A DNA stretch of 64,000 nt from Phycisphaerae bacterium (GTDB lineage: Bacteria > Planctomycetota > Phycisphaerae > Sedimentisphaerales > Anaerobacaceae), in assembly GCA_028714255.1 (NCBI GenBank), contig JAQTMR010000005.1, positions 62,001-126,000 on the forward strand. The letters are read 5' to 3'. This document shows positions 8,825 through 17,644 of this stretch, piece after piece; position 1 is the stretch's first letter; each line of letters starts with the position of its first letter. The notes beneath the pieces were generated by a model. The model was not told the DNA's origin. It made no database searches and worked only from the letters and a program-made list of their open reading frames with translations. Both the position numbers and the translations under genes were made by a program.

Positions 8825-10285
8825 GTGCCGAGGATGGGGACAAAAACAATTAAGTATAGAAATGTTTGTGATGTTATTGTGCCTGGTGACCTGTGTGTTG
8901 GCTGCGGTATTTGCGCGGGTATTTGTCCCGAAAGTGCTCTGCAAATTGTCTGGAATAAGTACGGTGAGTATGTACCCGTGGAACAGGCCGGCAGGTGCAC
9001 CGAGTGCGGATTGTGTTTGAACGTCTGCCCTTTCTGGAATCAGCAGCAGAACGAAACTACTTTGGCAGAAAGTGCATTTAAGGACCAAAATGGAATCCAG
9101 CATAATCCTGTCACCGGATTATTCATGGACCTCTTCGCGGGATACTCTAAGGTCGATGACCATAGAAGCAGAGGAGCAAGCGGGGGGCTGACAACATGGC
9201 TGCTTGAAAAGTTGTTTACTGAGCAACTGGTTAATCGTGTTTGTTGCGTTGTACCTAATAATGTTCCTGATGCCCTGTTCCGATATTCAATTGTTGATTC
9301 TGTTGGGGATATTCGCGGCGCCGCCCGTTCCGCATATTATCCTGTTGAGCTGTCTAAAGTAATTTCTGAGATTCTCAATGTCGATGCCAAATATGCTGTT
9401 GTTGGTTTGCCCTGTATGCTCAAGGGCTTGCGGCTTGCTATGCAGAGTAATGCGAAATTGAAGAACCGAATTGTTGTTCTTGTTGGTTTGGTGTGCGGCC
9501 AGCAGAAGAGCGGGTTTTTCGCCGAATATCTTTGTGCTATTTCCGGTGGATGTTCTTCCAAACTAAAATCTGCTTCTTTCAGGGTGAAAGACCCAGCTCG
9601 ACATCATCTTGACCATAGGTTTGAGTTTACCTGCGGCTCTGGACAAAACGAAACCGCCGGAAGCGTCTATCAGTCACAGGGGATGGACTGGTTATGGGGA
9701 CACGATTGTTTCAAGATAAATGCCTGCAACTTTTGCGATGATATTATGGCTGAAGTTGCTGATGTAACATTCGGTGACGCAATAGCTGAGCCTTATTGTT
9801 ACGGTAATGCCGGAGCAAACTTTGTAGTAGTACGCTCACAGTTGATTCGTAACTTGTTGGTTAGCGGTGCTTCTGCAAAGGAAATTGTTCTTGATAAGGT
9901 ACCTATAGATGCTGTGATTGCAAGGCAGAAGGGGGTTGCTTTGCTGAAACGGGATGACCTTAGGCATAGGCTTTACAAGCTTAATAAGAGTGATTCATCT
10001 TATATTCCGGTGAAACGTGTCGCAGCAAGTCGAAGGTTGAATCCGTGTCGTAATCTGGATATGCAGATTCGTGACCAACTCAGGGATGTTAGCCGATCAA
10101 GCTATGCTGAATATAGACATCAGCCCGCCGTTGGATCGGTGGTTCAACGGGCTATAAGCCGCGTGCTTGAAACCTTTGTCAGAGGTAATTGGAAATCTAA
10201 CTTCTTTTTTTGCATCGCTTCTGTTGCAAAATCTGTTGGAACCCGGCTCGGCAGTTTGATGCGAATATTGCATAAGTTTGTTTGA
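8825..10285 (+). CDS. FrhB-like iron-sulfur protein (F420 hydrogenase/dehydrogenase beta-subunit family)
   Basis: Two ferredoxin-type clusters sit at the N-terminus (Cys24-27-30-34 in CVGCGICAGICPE, and Cys58-61-64-68 in CTECGLCLNVCPF). A flavin-binding FrhB/FdhB-type domain follows, including GLPCMLKGLRLA, GLVCGQQKS and CNFCDDIMAEVADVTFGDA. In non-methanogens such proteins are found in polysaccharide clusters beside polysaccharide pyruvyl transferases, as here, where the pyruvyl transferase follows 16 bases later. It is presumably a flavin-dependent reductase acting on a sugar intermediate, fed by ferredoxin or another donor; F420 use is not implied. The start GTG directly follows the previous stop. 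Confidence 0.85.
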   Translation: MPRMGTKTIKYRNVCDVIVPGDLCVGCGICAGICPESALQIVWNKYGEYVPVEQAGRCTECGLCLNVCPFWNQQQNETTLAESAFKDQNGIQHNPVTGLFMDLFAGYSKVDDHRSRGASGGLTTWLLEKLFTEQLVNRVCCVVPNNVPDALFRYSIVDSVGDIRGAARSAYYPVELSKVISEILNVDAKYAVVGLPCMLKGLRLAMQSNAKLKNRIVVLVGLVCGQQKSGFFAEYLCAISGGCSSKLKSASFRVKDPARHHLDHRFEFTCGSGQNETAGSVYQSQGMDWLWGHDCFKINACNFCDDIMAEVADVTFGDAIAEPYCYGNAGANFVVVRSQLIRNLLVSGASAKEIVLDKVPIDAVIARQKGVALLKRDDLRHRLYKLNKSDSSYIPVKRVAASRRLNPCRNLDMQIRDQLRDVSRSSYAEYRHQPAVGSVVQRAISRVLETFVRGNWKSNFFFCIASVAKSVGTRLGSLMRILHKFV

Positions 10286-10301
10286 TTCAGCGAGTGTTTG
10301 G

Positions 10302-11336
10302 ATGAAAGTAGGTATATTAACTTTTCATGACGGGATTAATTATGGTGCTTTTTTCCAGGTTTATTCTTTGCAAAGTTTTCTGTTGCAGCAAGGATTTGAC
10401 TGTCAGGTGATAAATTATAAGAGCCTTGGTTTTACAAAGCGAGAATACAGGGTTTTCTTAAAACTGCGGCGGCCTATTTACTCTATGCGGAACGCCAGAA
10501 AAATTATTCGGTTTAAAAAAGCTCATGAGAAGCTTCAGTTGACTAAGAGAATTTTTACACAAAAAGGGCTTTCGAAATTGTTATTTGACAGGATCATTAT
10601 AGGCAGTGACGAAGTTTGGAATTTTAGCACGAGGCTGATTGGATATGACCCCGTATATTTTTCGCAGGGGCTTCAGGCAGAGCGAATCATATCATATGGA
10701 GCGAGTTTTGGCAGTATAAAAGCAGGCCGGTCGATTCCGCAACAGCTTAAAGAGGCCCTTGGTCGAATAGCACATATTTCGGTTAGGGATGATAATTCTG
10801 CCTGCATAATGCGTGCTATAAGTGATAAGTCTGTACGAGTTGTGTTGGACCCGACTTTTCTTGTTGACTTGCGTTCCGAGGCCGTCTTGCCGCGCGAAAA
10901 AGGGTTTATTCTGGTATATGGTGCTTTCAGCAGCGAGATGGCTCGCAAGATTGTTGAGTATGCCAAGTTTGTTGGTCGGAAAACTATCTCGGTTGGTTAT
11001 AGACTACCATGGTGTGATGTTAGCCTCGATACTCTCAGTCCGTTTCAATGGCTCGGCTATTTTGCGACGGCGGATTGTGTTATTACCACTATGTTTCATG
11101 GTATGATATATTCAATTCTGAATCAGAGAGAATTTTGTATGTTTATCACGCCATATCGACAAAATAAATTGGGAAGTTTCCCATCAGATACCAAGCTCTC
11201 TGACCGTATAGCCGATGAAAATGTTTCTTTCAAAGATGTTTTTTCGCGTAAGATTGATTACTCACAGGTTAATTCAATACTTCAAACAAAGCGTGGCGAA
11301 TCGGGCAAATTCCTGCTTGAAGCCCTGCAGGCATAA
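10302..11336 (+). CDS. Polysaccharide pyruvyl transferase family protein
   Basis: The N-terminus MKVGILTFHDGINYGAFFQVYSLQSFL, shown here by its first motif GILTFHDGINYGAF, is typical of CsaB/WcaK-type polysaccharide pyruvyl transferases. IIGSDEVWNF (about residue 98), ISVRDDNSA and TTMFHGMIYSIL (about residue 262) are further family landmarks. The family adds ketal-linked pyruvate from phosphoenolpyruvate to glycan sugars, although many members are uncharacterised. ATG 10302 is preferred over an earlier in-frame TTG because it starts exactly at the first beta strand. It probably works with the upstream FrhB-like protein. Confidence 0.88.
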   Translation: MKVGILTFHDGINYGAFFQVYSLQSFLLQQGFDCQVINYKSLGFTKREYRVFLKLRRPIYSMRNARKIIRFKKAHEKLQLTKRIFTQKGLSKLLFDRIIIGSDEVWNFSTRLIGYDPVYFSQGLQAERIISYGASFGSIKAGRSIPQQLKEALGRIAHISVRDDNSACIMRAISDKSVRVVLDPTFLVDLRSEAVLPREKGFILVYGAFSSEMARKIVEYAKFVGRKTISVGYRLPWCDVSLDTLSPFQWLGYFATADCVITTMFHGMIYSILNQREFCMFITPYRQNKLGSFPSDTKLSDRIADENVSFKDVFSRKIDYSQVNSILQTKRGESGKFLLEALQA

Positions 11337-11383
11337 CGGATAGTTTTTCAAGCTGCTGTCTGGCCATATAATATATATCAAAA

Positions 11384-12466
11384 ATGGAACTTATAGTTGA
11401 TGGTATTATCTACTGTTTGCAGGCGAAAGGCGGGATTTCGCGTGTGTTTAGTGAAATTTTGCCGCGAATGTGTGATATCGATGATTCCATCAGCATAACC
11501 CTTTTTACACAGGGCCAGTGCAGACAGCTGTTGCCGAGTCATAGGCGCATTAAGCATCGTGCTATTCCACAGGTTCCAGCGGTCAGCAGGTTGATGCGTC
11601 GGCTTTGGATTGGCAGGGGAGAAGAAAAGCTCTGGCATTCGACGTATTATTCTATGCCTGCGGGATGGAAAGGCCGTTTGGTTGTAACGGTGCATGATAT
11701 GATACACGAGCGTTTCCCTGATTTATATAAAGGCTCAAACCAGGACCAATTGAGGGCCGACAAAAAACACTGTGTGCAATGTGCCGATACTGTTATTTGT
11801 GTATCTGAAGCTACACGGCAGGAGTTAGGTCATTTCTACGGATTGAATTTGAGTTCTGTTTATGTTGTCCCAAATGCCTGTAGTGATATTTTCAAACGGC
11901 TGGATAATGCCGAGTTGCCGGCAACCTGTAAAATAGAACAGCCGTTTCTTCTTTATATTGGCCATCGTGCCCGCTATAAAAACTTTGATGTTCTCGTGAA
12001 GGCATACAGCCGCTGGCCTCGGCGAAAAGAAGTTGCTCTGGTATTGGTCGGCGGTAAATCCTTCTCCGAAAGTGAACAGCAATTGATGGAAGAATTGGCG
12101 ATAACAGGACAGGTTAAACTTCTGAGAGATATTAATGATGAGATTTTGTGTTGTCTTTATAATCGCGCCCTCGCATTTGTTTATCCTTCTCTTTATGAAG
12201 GTTTTGGTATACCGTTGCTTGAGGCAATGTCCTGCGGCTGTCCGGTCGTTGCCTCATGTATTCCCTCTACGATTGAGGTGACGGGAGACTGCCCGATATA
12301 TTTCGACCCTATGGAGGAAGACGACCTGCTTAACGCTTTGGATATTGCTTTGTCCGAGGGGCGTAATTCTAAGCGAGTAAGAACAGGTCTTGAGAAAGTA
12401 AAATCCTATTCCTGGAATAAAACAGCCGTTCAAACGCTGAAAGTATATCGAAACATATATGCCTAA
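11384..12466 (+). CDS. Glycosyltransferase family 4 (GT-B)
   Basis: The N-terminus has GGISRVFSEIL of the acceptor domain and VTVHDMIHERFPDLY. The C-terminal donor domain has FLLYIGHRARYKNFDVLVKA and YPSLYEGFGIPLLEAMSCG (about residue 266), containing the E-x7-E motif of retaining GT4 enzymes. The protein is 360 residues long. A TATAAT at 11367-11372, very close to the ATG and with only a weak -35, hints at an internal promoter. The stop overlaps the next gene by 8 bp. The transferred sugar is unknown. Confidence 0.9.
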   Translation: MELIVDGIIYCLQAKGGISRVFSEILPRMCDIDDSISITLFTQGQCRQLLPSHRRIKHRAIPQVPAVSRLMRRLWIGRGEEKLWHSTYYSMPAGWKGRLVVTVHDMIHERFPDLYKGSNQDQLRADKKHCVQCADTVICVSEATRQELGHFYGLNLSSVYVVPNACSDIFKRLDNAELPATCKIEQPFLLYIGHRARYKNFDVLVKAYSRWPRRKEVALVLVGGKSFSESEQQLMEELAITGQVKLLRDINDEILCCLYNRALAFVYPSLYEGFGIPLLEAMSCGCPVVASCIPSTIEVTGDCPIYFDPMEEDDLLNALDIALSEGRNSKRVRTGLEKVKSYSWNKTAVQTLKVYRNIYA

Positions 12467-13517
12467 TTCACAAAAAATGGTATTACGATGTCCGACTCTG
12501 AAGGATTTGCCGCCTCCGCCCGAAGGTAAAACCGGTTGGCCATGGACCGAGCAGGGTAAGACTCTGCCTGAAACGGCTTCCGACGGCAAGCAATGGCCTA
12601 AAGTGAGTATTGTTACGCCCTGTTATAATCAGGGTAGATTTATAGAAGAAGCTATCCGTTCCGTTTTGCTGCAGGGCTATCCTGGTTTAGAATACATTAT
12701 CGTAGATGGCGGCAGCACGGATGAAACCGTTGATATTATAAAAAAATATGAGCCCTGGCTGGCTTATTGGGAAAGTAAGCCGGACAAGGGACAAAGCCAT
12801 GCAATCAACAAAGGGCTGGAAAGAAGTACAGGTAAGTTCTTCAACTGGCATAATTCAGACGATGTACTTGCACCTGATAGTTTAGCGACCATGGTCAGTG
12901 CGATGATTAAATATCCTCAGGCAGCTTACGTGCACGGGCGGCGCATTTTCATTGATGATAAAGGTAAAGTGCGAAGCGGAAATAAGCATAGTTGTGACAA
13001 TGAAATCAGTTTTTCACCTGAGCTGACAGCCTCGGTTTCTGCTTTGAAGACCGGGCCGCAGCCTGCGTGTTTGATGGACAGGGAGCTTGTGATTCAGGCG
13101 GGCGGGGTAGATGAAAACCTGCATTATATTATGGATATTGATGTGTTGTTAAGAATCGCGCTTATTAAAAAGCCTATATATATAAATTCAGTTCTGAGTT
13201 ATGTCAGAATCCATCCCGATACGAAAAGCCTTCAGTGGAATTCCCGGCGGGCAAAGGAACGAATCTATGTTGCCAACAAGATATTCAGCAGTAATGATTT
13301 GCCTTGTTCTATAATAAAATTAAAAAGGCAAACCCTCGCAACTGCTCACCGATTCGCATGGCGAAGTTACGCTCGCGCAGGAATGTATGGGTTTGCCGCT
13401 TGGCATTTGTTGCTGGATATTTCTTTCTCCCCTTTTTATGGCTGGAAACAACGGCTGGCAACCTATAAACTGTTTAAGCTGGACAAGAAAGTTGTGAAAT
13501 TCGACGAGGAAATCTGA
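12459..13517 (+). CDS. Glycosyltransferase family 2
   Basis: After a proline-rich N-terminal tail of about 48 residues (TLKDLPPPPEGKTGWPWTEQ), the GT-A domain begins with VSIVTPCYNQGRFIEEAI and IIVDGGSTDET. The metal-binding NSDD stands near residue 132. The tail is characteristic of a subgroup of GT2 enzymes that start with CP-x-L-x-x-LP and a W-PWT motif. The gene overlaps the preceding GT4 by 8 bp, so both are likely made together and act in sequence on one repeat unit. Confidence 0.9.
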   Translation: MPNSQKMVLRCPTLKDLPPPPEGKTGWPWTEQGKTLPETASDGKQWPKVSIVTPCYNQGRFIEEAIRSVLLQGYPGLEYIIVDGGSTDETVDIIKKYEPWLAYWESKPDKGQSHAINKGLERSTGKFFNWHNSDDVLAPDSLATMVSAMIKYPQAAYVHGRRIFIDDKGKVRSGNKHSCDNEISFSPELTASVSALKTGPQPACLMDRELVIQAGGVDENLHYIMDIDVLLRIALIKKPIYINSVLSYVRIHPDTKSLQWNSRRAKERIYVANKIFSSNDLPCSIIKLKRQTLATAHRFAWRSYARAGMYGFAAWHLLLDISFSPFYGWKQRLATYKLFKLDKKVVKFDEEI

Positions 13518-13553
13518 CTTTTACAGGAACACAATATTTAGTGAAGATGAAAA

Positions 13554-14480
13554 ATGATTGATGGTTTTCTTTTTTATACTTCGATTCTTAAAAAAGCTTT
13601 CAGACAACATGCACAGGAAATAAGCTATTTTCTTAGAGCCAAAAAACGTTATATACGTGATGGATACCTGAAGAACAACCCTGCTTTGTTTTTGAGGAAA
13701 AAAACTCATCATCTGGAACGTTGCCTGTTTGCACCCCATTTATACTCATCTGACACAGCAGAAAATGCTGCCAAAGAAATTGAAAAAATATTAACTGAAG
13801 GTAAGGAACTACCACTCGAACAGAGGAAATGGGCGCAAAAAATACTTCAGGAATACAAAACCGGAATTAGGCAGAATACTTCTGTTTTTTGTCCTATGCT
13901 GATAAATAACACGGCTCGTAAGCAGCCGCAGGTTACCGCAGAAAACCTGATGAGTTTAATACGTCAGCGCCGTTCTCGGCGAATCTTTATTGATACGCCC
14001 CTTACTGATTCCGAGAAAACTGCAATTTGCCAGGCAGCGCAATATGCTCCTTCCTCCTGCAATCGGCAAACTCTTTATTTAATTTTCGTGGAAGAACGCG
14101 AGCTGAAGGATTTCATAGCTTCTACAATACCCGGCGGCCACCAGTTTTTTGCTCAGGCGCCGTGTATCCTGCTGCTGCTTTCAGACGCGGGCGACTTTAG
14201 ATATCCTGAAGATAGGATGGTGCCTTTTGCCGAGGGGGCCGCGGCTGTCCAGAATATTTATTTGCTTTGTGAGACAATGGGTCTGGGATGCTGCTGGGGC
14301 TCATATACAAGTTTCGGAAGTGTCGATAGAGAAAAAGAAGTGCGGAACAGACTTAAAATCCCTGATACACATTTGATAGTTGCTTCTTTGGCAATCGGAA
14401 AAAGTAACCAATTTGTCTGTGAGATACCGAGAGACCTGCCGGAAAACAGATTCGGGAACAATTGTTATGGAAACAAGTAG
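13554..14480 (+). CDS. Nitroreductase family protein with N-terminal extension
   Basis: Residues from about 130 to the end form a nitroreductase/FMN oxidoreductase domain: LIRQRRSRRIFIDTPL (FMN phosphate binding), AAQYAPSSCNRQTLYLIFV, AEGAAAVQNIYLLCETMGLGCCWG and VASLAIGK. The first 125 residues are basic and match nothing I know. Nitroreductase-like flavoproteins recur in glycan loci beside FrhB-like and pyruvyl-transferase genes, but their reaction there is undefined. The gene overlaps the downstream helical protein by 14 bp. Assignment to the fold is secure; the substrate is unknown. Confidence 0.8.
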   Translation: MIDGFLFYTSILKKAFRQHAQEISYFLRAKKRYIRDGYLKNNPALFLRKKTHHLERCLFAPHLYSSDTAENAAKEIEKILTEGKELPLEQRKWAQKILQEYKTGIRQNTSVFCPMLINNTARKQPQVTAENLMSLIRQRRSRRIFIDTPLTDSEKTAICQAAQYAPSSCNRQTLYLIFVEERELKDFIASTIPGGHQFFAQAPCILLLLSDAGDFRYPEDRMVPFAEGAAAVQNIYLLCETMGLGCCWGSYTSFGSVDREKEVRNRLKIPDTHLIVASLAIGKSNQFVCEIPRDLPENRFGNNCYGNK

Positions 14481-15849
14481 CTACGATTTGGACATCAGAC
14501 AAAAGGCCAGTGAGCTGATTGACCTTATAAAGACCAGTTTTATTACGTCAGACGGGCTATTGGCAAGGAATTATCCTGTTACAAGCCGAACGCTTTTTAC
14601 CGATTTTGATGATATCGTTCCTTTTTTCATCTTTTTTGGTGAGACCGAATTTTTATTATCACAGGTCAGGCTCATTCGCCGGAAAAATGAATCTTTCCTT
14701 TCACTCTGTAGTTCGGATGGTGTTTTAGTAACGCGTTCCATTGATGAATGGTTCGGCGGGCTTTATGCCATTTGGGAAAAAACCGCAGACAATGTTACTT
14801 ACGACCTGCTCAAGGAATCCGTTGAATTTGTTCTTGAGTACCTGATGAAAGATGGTTTTTTCTCGGCTGCTTTTTATCCTGAAAGTAAAAAAGCTGTTTC
14901 TTACTATGAACCGTGGTCGGCGGGTTTGCTGGAAACCTTCTGTGAGATGAGGCAAGAGTTCCCGGCCGGTTTCGAGCAGGCTCAGAAGGTTCTGCAAAAC
15001 TGGCTTAAGGATGATTATTTCAGCGAACATCATCTTTTCCCTTACAGGGTATATTCTTCATCGTTGAAAAAGTTTATACAGGAGAAAGTTCTCTCAGCGA
15101 CTTTTCCTTCGCGTCGCAGCAGCAGACCGTCCGGGGTTACAGGGCCATGCGGGACCCGCCTGCTTAAAAGTTTTATAAAGCAGGTTCTTTTTTACTCGAT
15201 TAACGGGTTGTACAGCCAGTTGATGAAATCCAATTCCACCTGTGCCTTTGCGCTTCTGGAGTTTTATAAAAGTACAGGGGACCAGTTCTGGCTGCAGAGT
15301 CTGCTCGAGTGGATTAATAGCGCAATCGAAAATTTCTGTGATAATGGAAAAGTGTATATGGAATTTGTCCCCAAAAGCGGGGCCAAACGAGGCGCAGGGA
15401 TAACACCCGCGTTTATTCTCGTAGATGTTATATGTGATACACTTTATTTCGCTGAAAATCATGTTGCTCCGTATAAAGATAAATTTATGTCTGTCGCAGA
15501 AGAAATAATAGATTATGCGTGGCGGGGTCGATTATATAACGGCCTGGTTCCCTATCATCATGGGGGCGACTTCGCCCATATCGACAGTCAGGTCGATTTT
15601 GGTGTTTCTCTCAGAAGATACGCGCAGCTTTCGGGCCAACAGGCTTACATGGATAAATCGTTGGAATTGACAAGAAGAGCCCTCGAAATGCATTATTCTC
15701 CCGAAGGATATTTTACTTACTCGGGAAATGTGTCAAAGAATGTTATTGACCCCAAATATAATGCGTTGCTGCTAAAGGGTTTTGCCAATCTTATTACTAT
15801 GGATGAACCTTTATACCCACATCGTTACTCTTTGTTCAAAGACAGATAA
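14467..15849 (+). CDS. Unknown all-helical protein, possibly (alpha/alpha)6-barrel
   Basis: The frame is open from 14380, but ATG 14467, inside the end of the nitroreductase gene, is the likely start (460 residues). There is no signal peptide. The sequence alternates amphipathic helices with aromatic-rich loops (WFGGLYAIWEK, YEPWSAGLLETFCEM, VDFGVSLRRYAQLSG, EGYFTYSGN). That pattern recalls six-hairpin glycosidase and epimerase folds such as the N-acylglucosamine 2-epimerase superfamily. No catalytic motif is certain. Tight coupling to the nitroreductase suggests the two act in the same step. Cytoplasmic location and an epimerase or glycosidase role are inference. Confidence 0.5.
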   Translation: METSSYDLDIRQKASELIDLIKTSFITSDGLLARNYPVTSRTLFTDFDDIVPFFIFFGETEFLLSQVRLIRRKNESFLSLCSSDGVLVTRSIDEWFGGLYAIWEKTADNVTYDLLKESVEFVLEYLMKDGFFSAAFYPESKKAVSYYEPWSAGLLETFCEMRQEFPAGFEQAQKVLQNWLKDDYFSEHHLFPYRVYSSSLKKFIQEKVLSATFPSRRSSRPSGVTGPCGTRLLKSFIKQVLFYSINGLYSQLMKSNSTCAFALLEFYKSTGDQFWLQSLLEWINSAIENFCDNGKVYMEFVPKSGAKRGAGITPAFILVDVICDTLYFAENHVAPYKDKFMSVAEEIIDYAWRGRLYNGLVPYHHGGDFAHIDSQVDFGVSLRRYAQLSGQQAYMDKSLELTRRALEMHYSPEGYFTYSGNVSKNVIDPKYNALLLKGFANLITMDEPLYPHRYSLFKDR

Positions 15850-15876
15850 TACCAAGTTGTTTTTTAGAGGATTAAT

Positions 15877-16647
15877 ATGCATTTGAAATTCTGGATTAAA
15901 ACAGCTCTTTACCGTTGTGTGCCGGGTGGTTATGGATATGCGCGTCATCTTCATAAATTCCGTGACAGAGGCTATGTTCACAGCCGGGATAAACACAGCG
16001 TTCGTGATAAACATCACGCCCAAAGCGGCTGGAAAGAACAGGACCAGGCAGGCTTTCATTATCGGGATTATAAGGATTACCATGAGTATGTAAATCATCA
16101 GGGGCTGAAGTTTGACGAGATACTGAAAATGCGAGGCGGTTTTACAAACCGGGCGATAGCGGCTTATCGCCACAGATTCTATCGCCGATTCAGGTACCTG
16201 CCTGCTCTTTTGCCGGAGTCGGCACAAATTCTTTGTGCCGGTGCACGCCAGGGAACGGAGGTCGAAGTTTTATGGGATATTGGTTTTAGAAATGCTTACG
16301 GTGTAGATTTGAATCCCGGACCTGATAACAAGTTTGTTCGTGCCGGTGATTTTATGCATATGGAGAATAAGGATTCTTCTCTGGATTTGATTTACAGTAA
16401 CGCTTTGGACCACGCCTTTAATCTCGAAGGTTTTCTCCGTGAACATGCTCGTGTGATAAAACCTGATGGGTATGTATTATACGATATCGCCATGCAGGAT
16501 GAGGAACACGGGGCGTTTGAAGCTGCCGGCTGGAAATCACAGGATGCATTATTTCTTTTGATGCTCAAATACTTCAAAGAAGTAATAAAAGTTGAAACAG
16601 AGCCCGGTTGGAAGTGGGTATTATTACAGGGTAAAACAGGCACATAG
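15877..16647 (+). CDS. Class I SAM-dependent methyltransferase
   Basis: AGAGGA stands just upstream of ATG 15877. The basic first 90 residues are followed by a methyltransferase core: AQILCAGARQGTEVEVL as a variant motif I, GVDLNPG as motif II, then SLDLIYSNALDHAF and RVIKPDGYVLYDIA. The protein is 256 residues. Motif I has AGARQG in place of the usual D-x-G-x-G, as in other sugar methyltransferases of capsule loci. Its place between an unknown helical protein and an FkbM methyltransferase fits glycan methylation. Confidence 0.78.
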   Translation: MHLKFWIKTALYRCVPGGYGYARHLHKFRDRGYVHSRDKHSVRDKHHAQSGWKEQDQAGFHYRDYKDYHEYVNHQGLKFDEILKMRGGFTNRAIAAYRHRFYRRFRYLPALLPESAQILCAGARQGTEVEVLWDIGFRNAYGVDLNPGPDNKFVRAGDFMHMENKDSSLDLIYSNALDHAFNLEGFLREHARVIKPDGYVLYDIAMQDEEHGAFEAAGWKSQDALFLLMLKYFKEVIKVETEPGWKWVLLQGKTGT

Positions 16648-16672
16648 AATATTTTTTAGCAGGGATAATTCA

Positions 16673-17644
16673 ATGAACATTAATGCAGCAGCAAAAAGTT
16701 TGCTCCCATTTATAAAAAAAGGGCAATTTGGAAAGGCTTTATCACTGGCTTTTAATCAAATAGACCATCATATCAGCATAAAGGTTCTTAAAAAAAGAGA
16801 GGTTATCAGAAGGATAAACAATTATCCGATGATTCTTAACTTCGACGAAGAAGGATTGTCAACTCAACTGATGGTTCACAGGGAAAGGGAAATCGCCGAA
16901 ACCGAGACGATTAAAAGAATTGTAAAGCCGGGGATGTGTATTTTGGAAATAGGCGCAAATGTCGGTTACTATACTATTCTTATGGGTAAATTAGTTGGTG
17001 AAAACGGCAAAATATATTCTTATGAACCATATCCTCGCAGTGTTGACATCCTTGTTCGTAACCTGAGGCTGAATAATCTTGATAACATCGTCGAAGTCCA
17101 CAACGTGGCGGTTTCCAGCGAAAATACCGTGAAAAGATTATACCTCGGCAGCGCAACGAACGTTCACAGCTTAATAAACTACAAAACCGGCGATGACAAC
17201 CCGGACTACATCGAAGTTAAAACCAAAGATGTTAGAGAAATTCTGGCAGGTGCCGACAGGAAGATTGACCTGTTAAGAATGGACATCGAAGGTCATGAGC
17301 GTGAGATTTTTAGCGGGTTGAGTGGTGATATTAAGGCGTTTCTGCCGACCCGAATATTTTTCGAGATTCATCCTTTGGGCAGTATTGACCCCGACCCGAC
17401 GTTTACAAAACCATTGACGAATATGCTGGAGCTGGGGTACTGCCCCGAATTGGTTATTTCGTCTTCGCATGTCGATGCTAAAAAAAGATTTGATGAGTTA
17501 AACTGTCAGCCATTTAAGGTTATCAATGTTAATACAAGCACAAGTTATTTATACAACAACATAAAAGCCTCTGATTTATTAAAGGTCGCCGCAAGGCGTC
17601 CGAAGATAACAAGGGCGATACTCTTGAAGCGAGAACTGCCCTGA
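16673..17644 (+). CDS. FkbM family methyltransferase
   Basis: MCILEIGANVGYYTILMGKL, KIYSYEPYPRSVDILVRNL and LLRMDIEGHEREIFSGL are the signature blocks of FkbM-type O-methyltransferases. The start ATG 16673 is chosen because it has AGGGAT upstream and leaves 25 bases after the preceding gene; the open frame extends further upstream but lacks a better start. The product is 323 residues. FkbM enzymes methylate sugar hydroxyls in polysaccharides and natural products. Its stop overlaps the next ATG by one base (TGATG). Confidence 0.9.
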   Translation: MNINAAAKSLLPFIKKGQFGKALSLAFNQIDHHISIKVLKKREVIRRINNYPMILNFDEEGLSTQLMVHREREIAETETIKRIVKPGMCILEIGANVGYYTILMGKLVGENGKIYSYEPYPRSVDILVRNLRLNNLDNIVEVHNVAVSSENTVKRLYLGSATNVHSLINYKTGDDNPDYIEVKTKDVREILAGADRKIDLLRMDIEGHEREIFSGLSGDIKAFLPTRIFFEIHPLGSIDPDPTFTKPLTNMLELGYCPELVISSSHVDAKKRFDELNCQPFKVINVNTSTSYLYNNIKASDLLKVAARRPKITRAILLKRELP

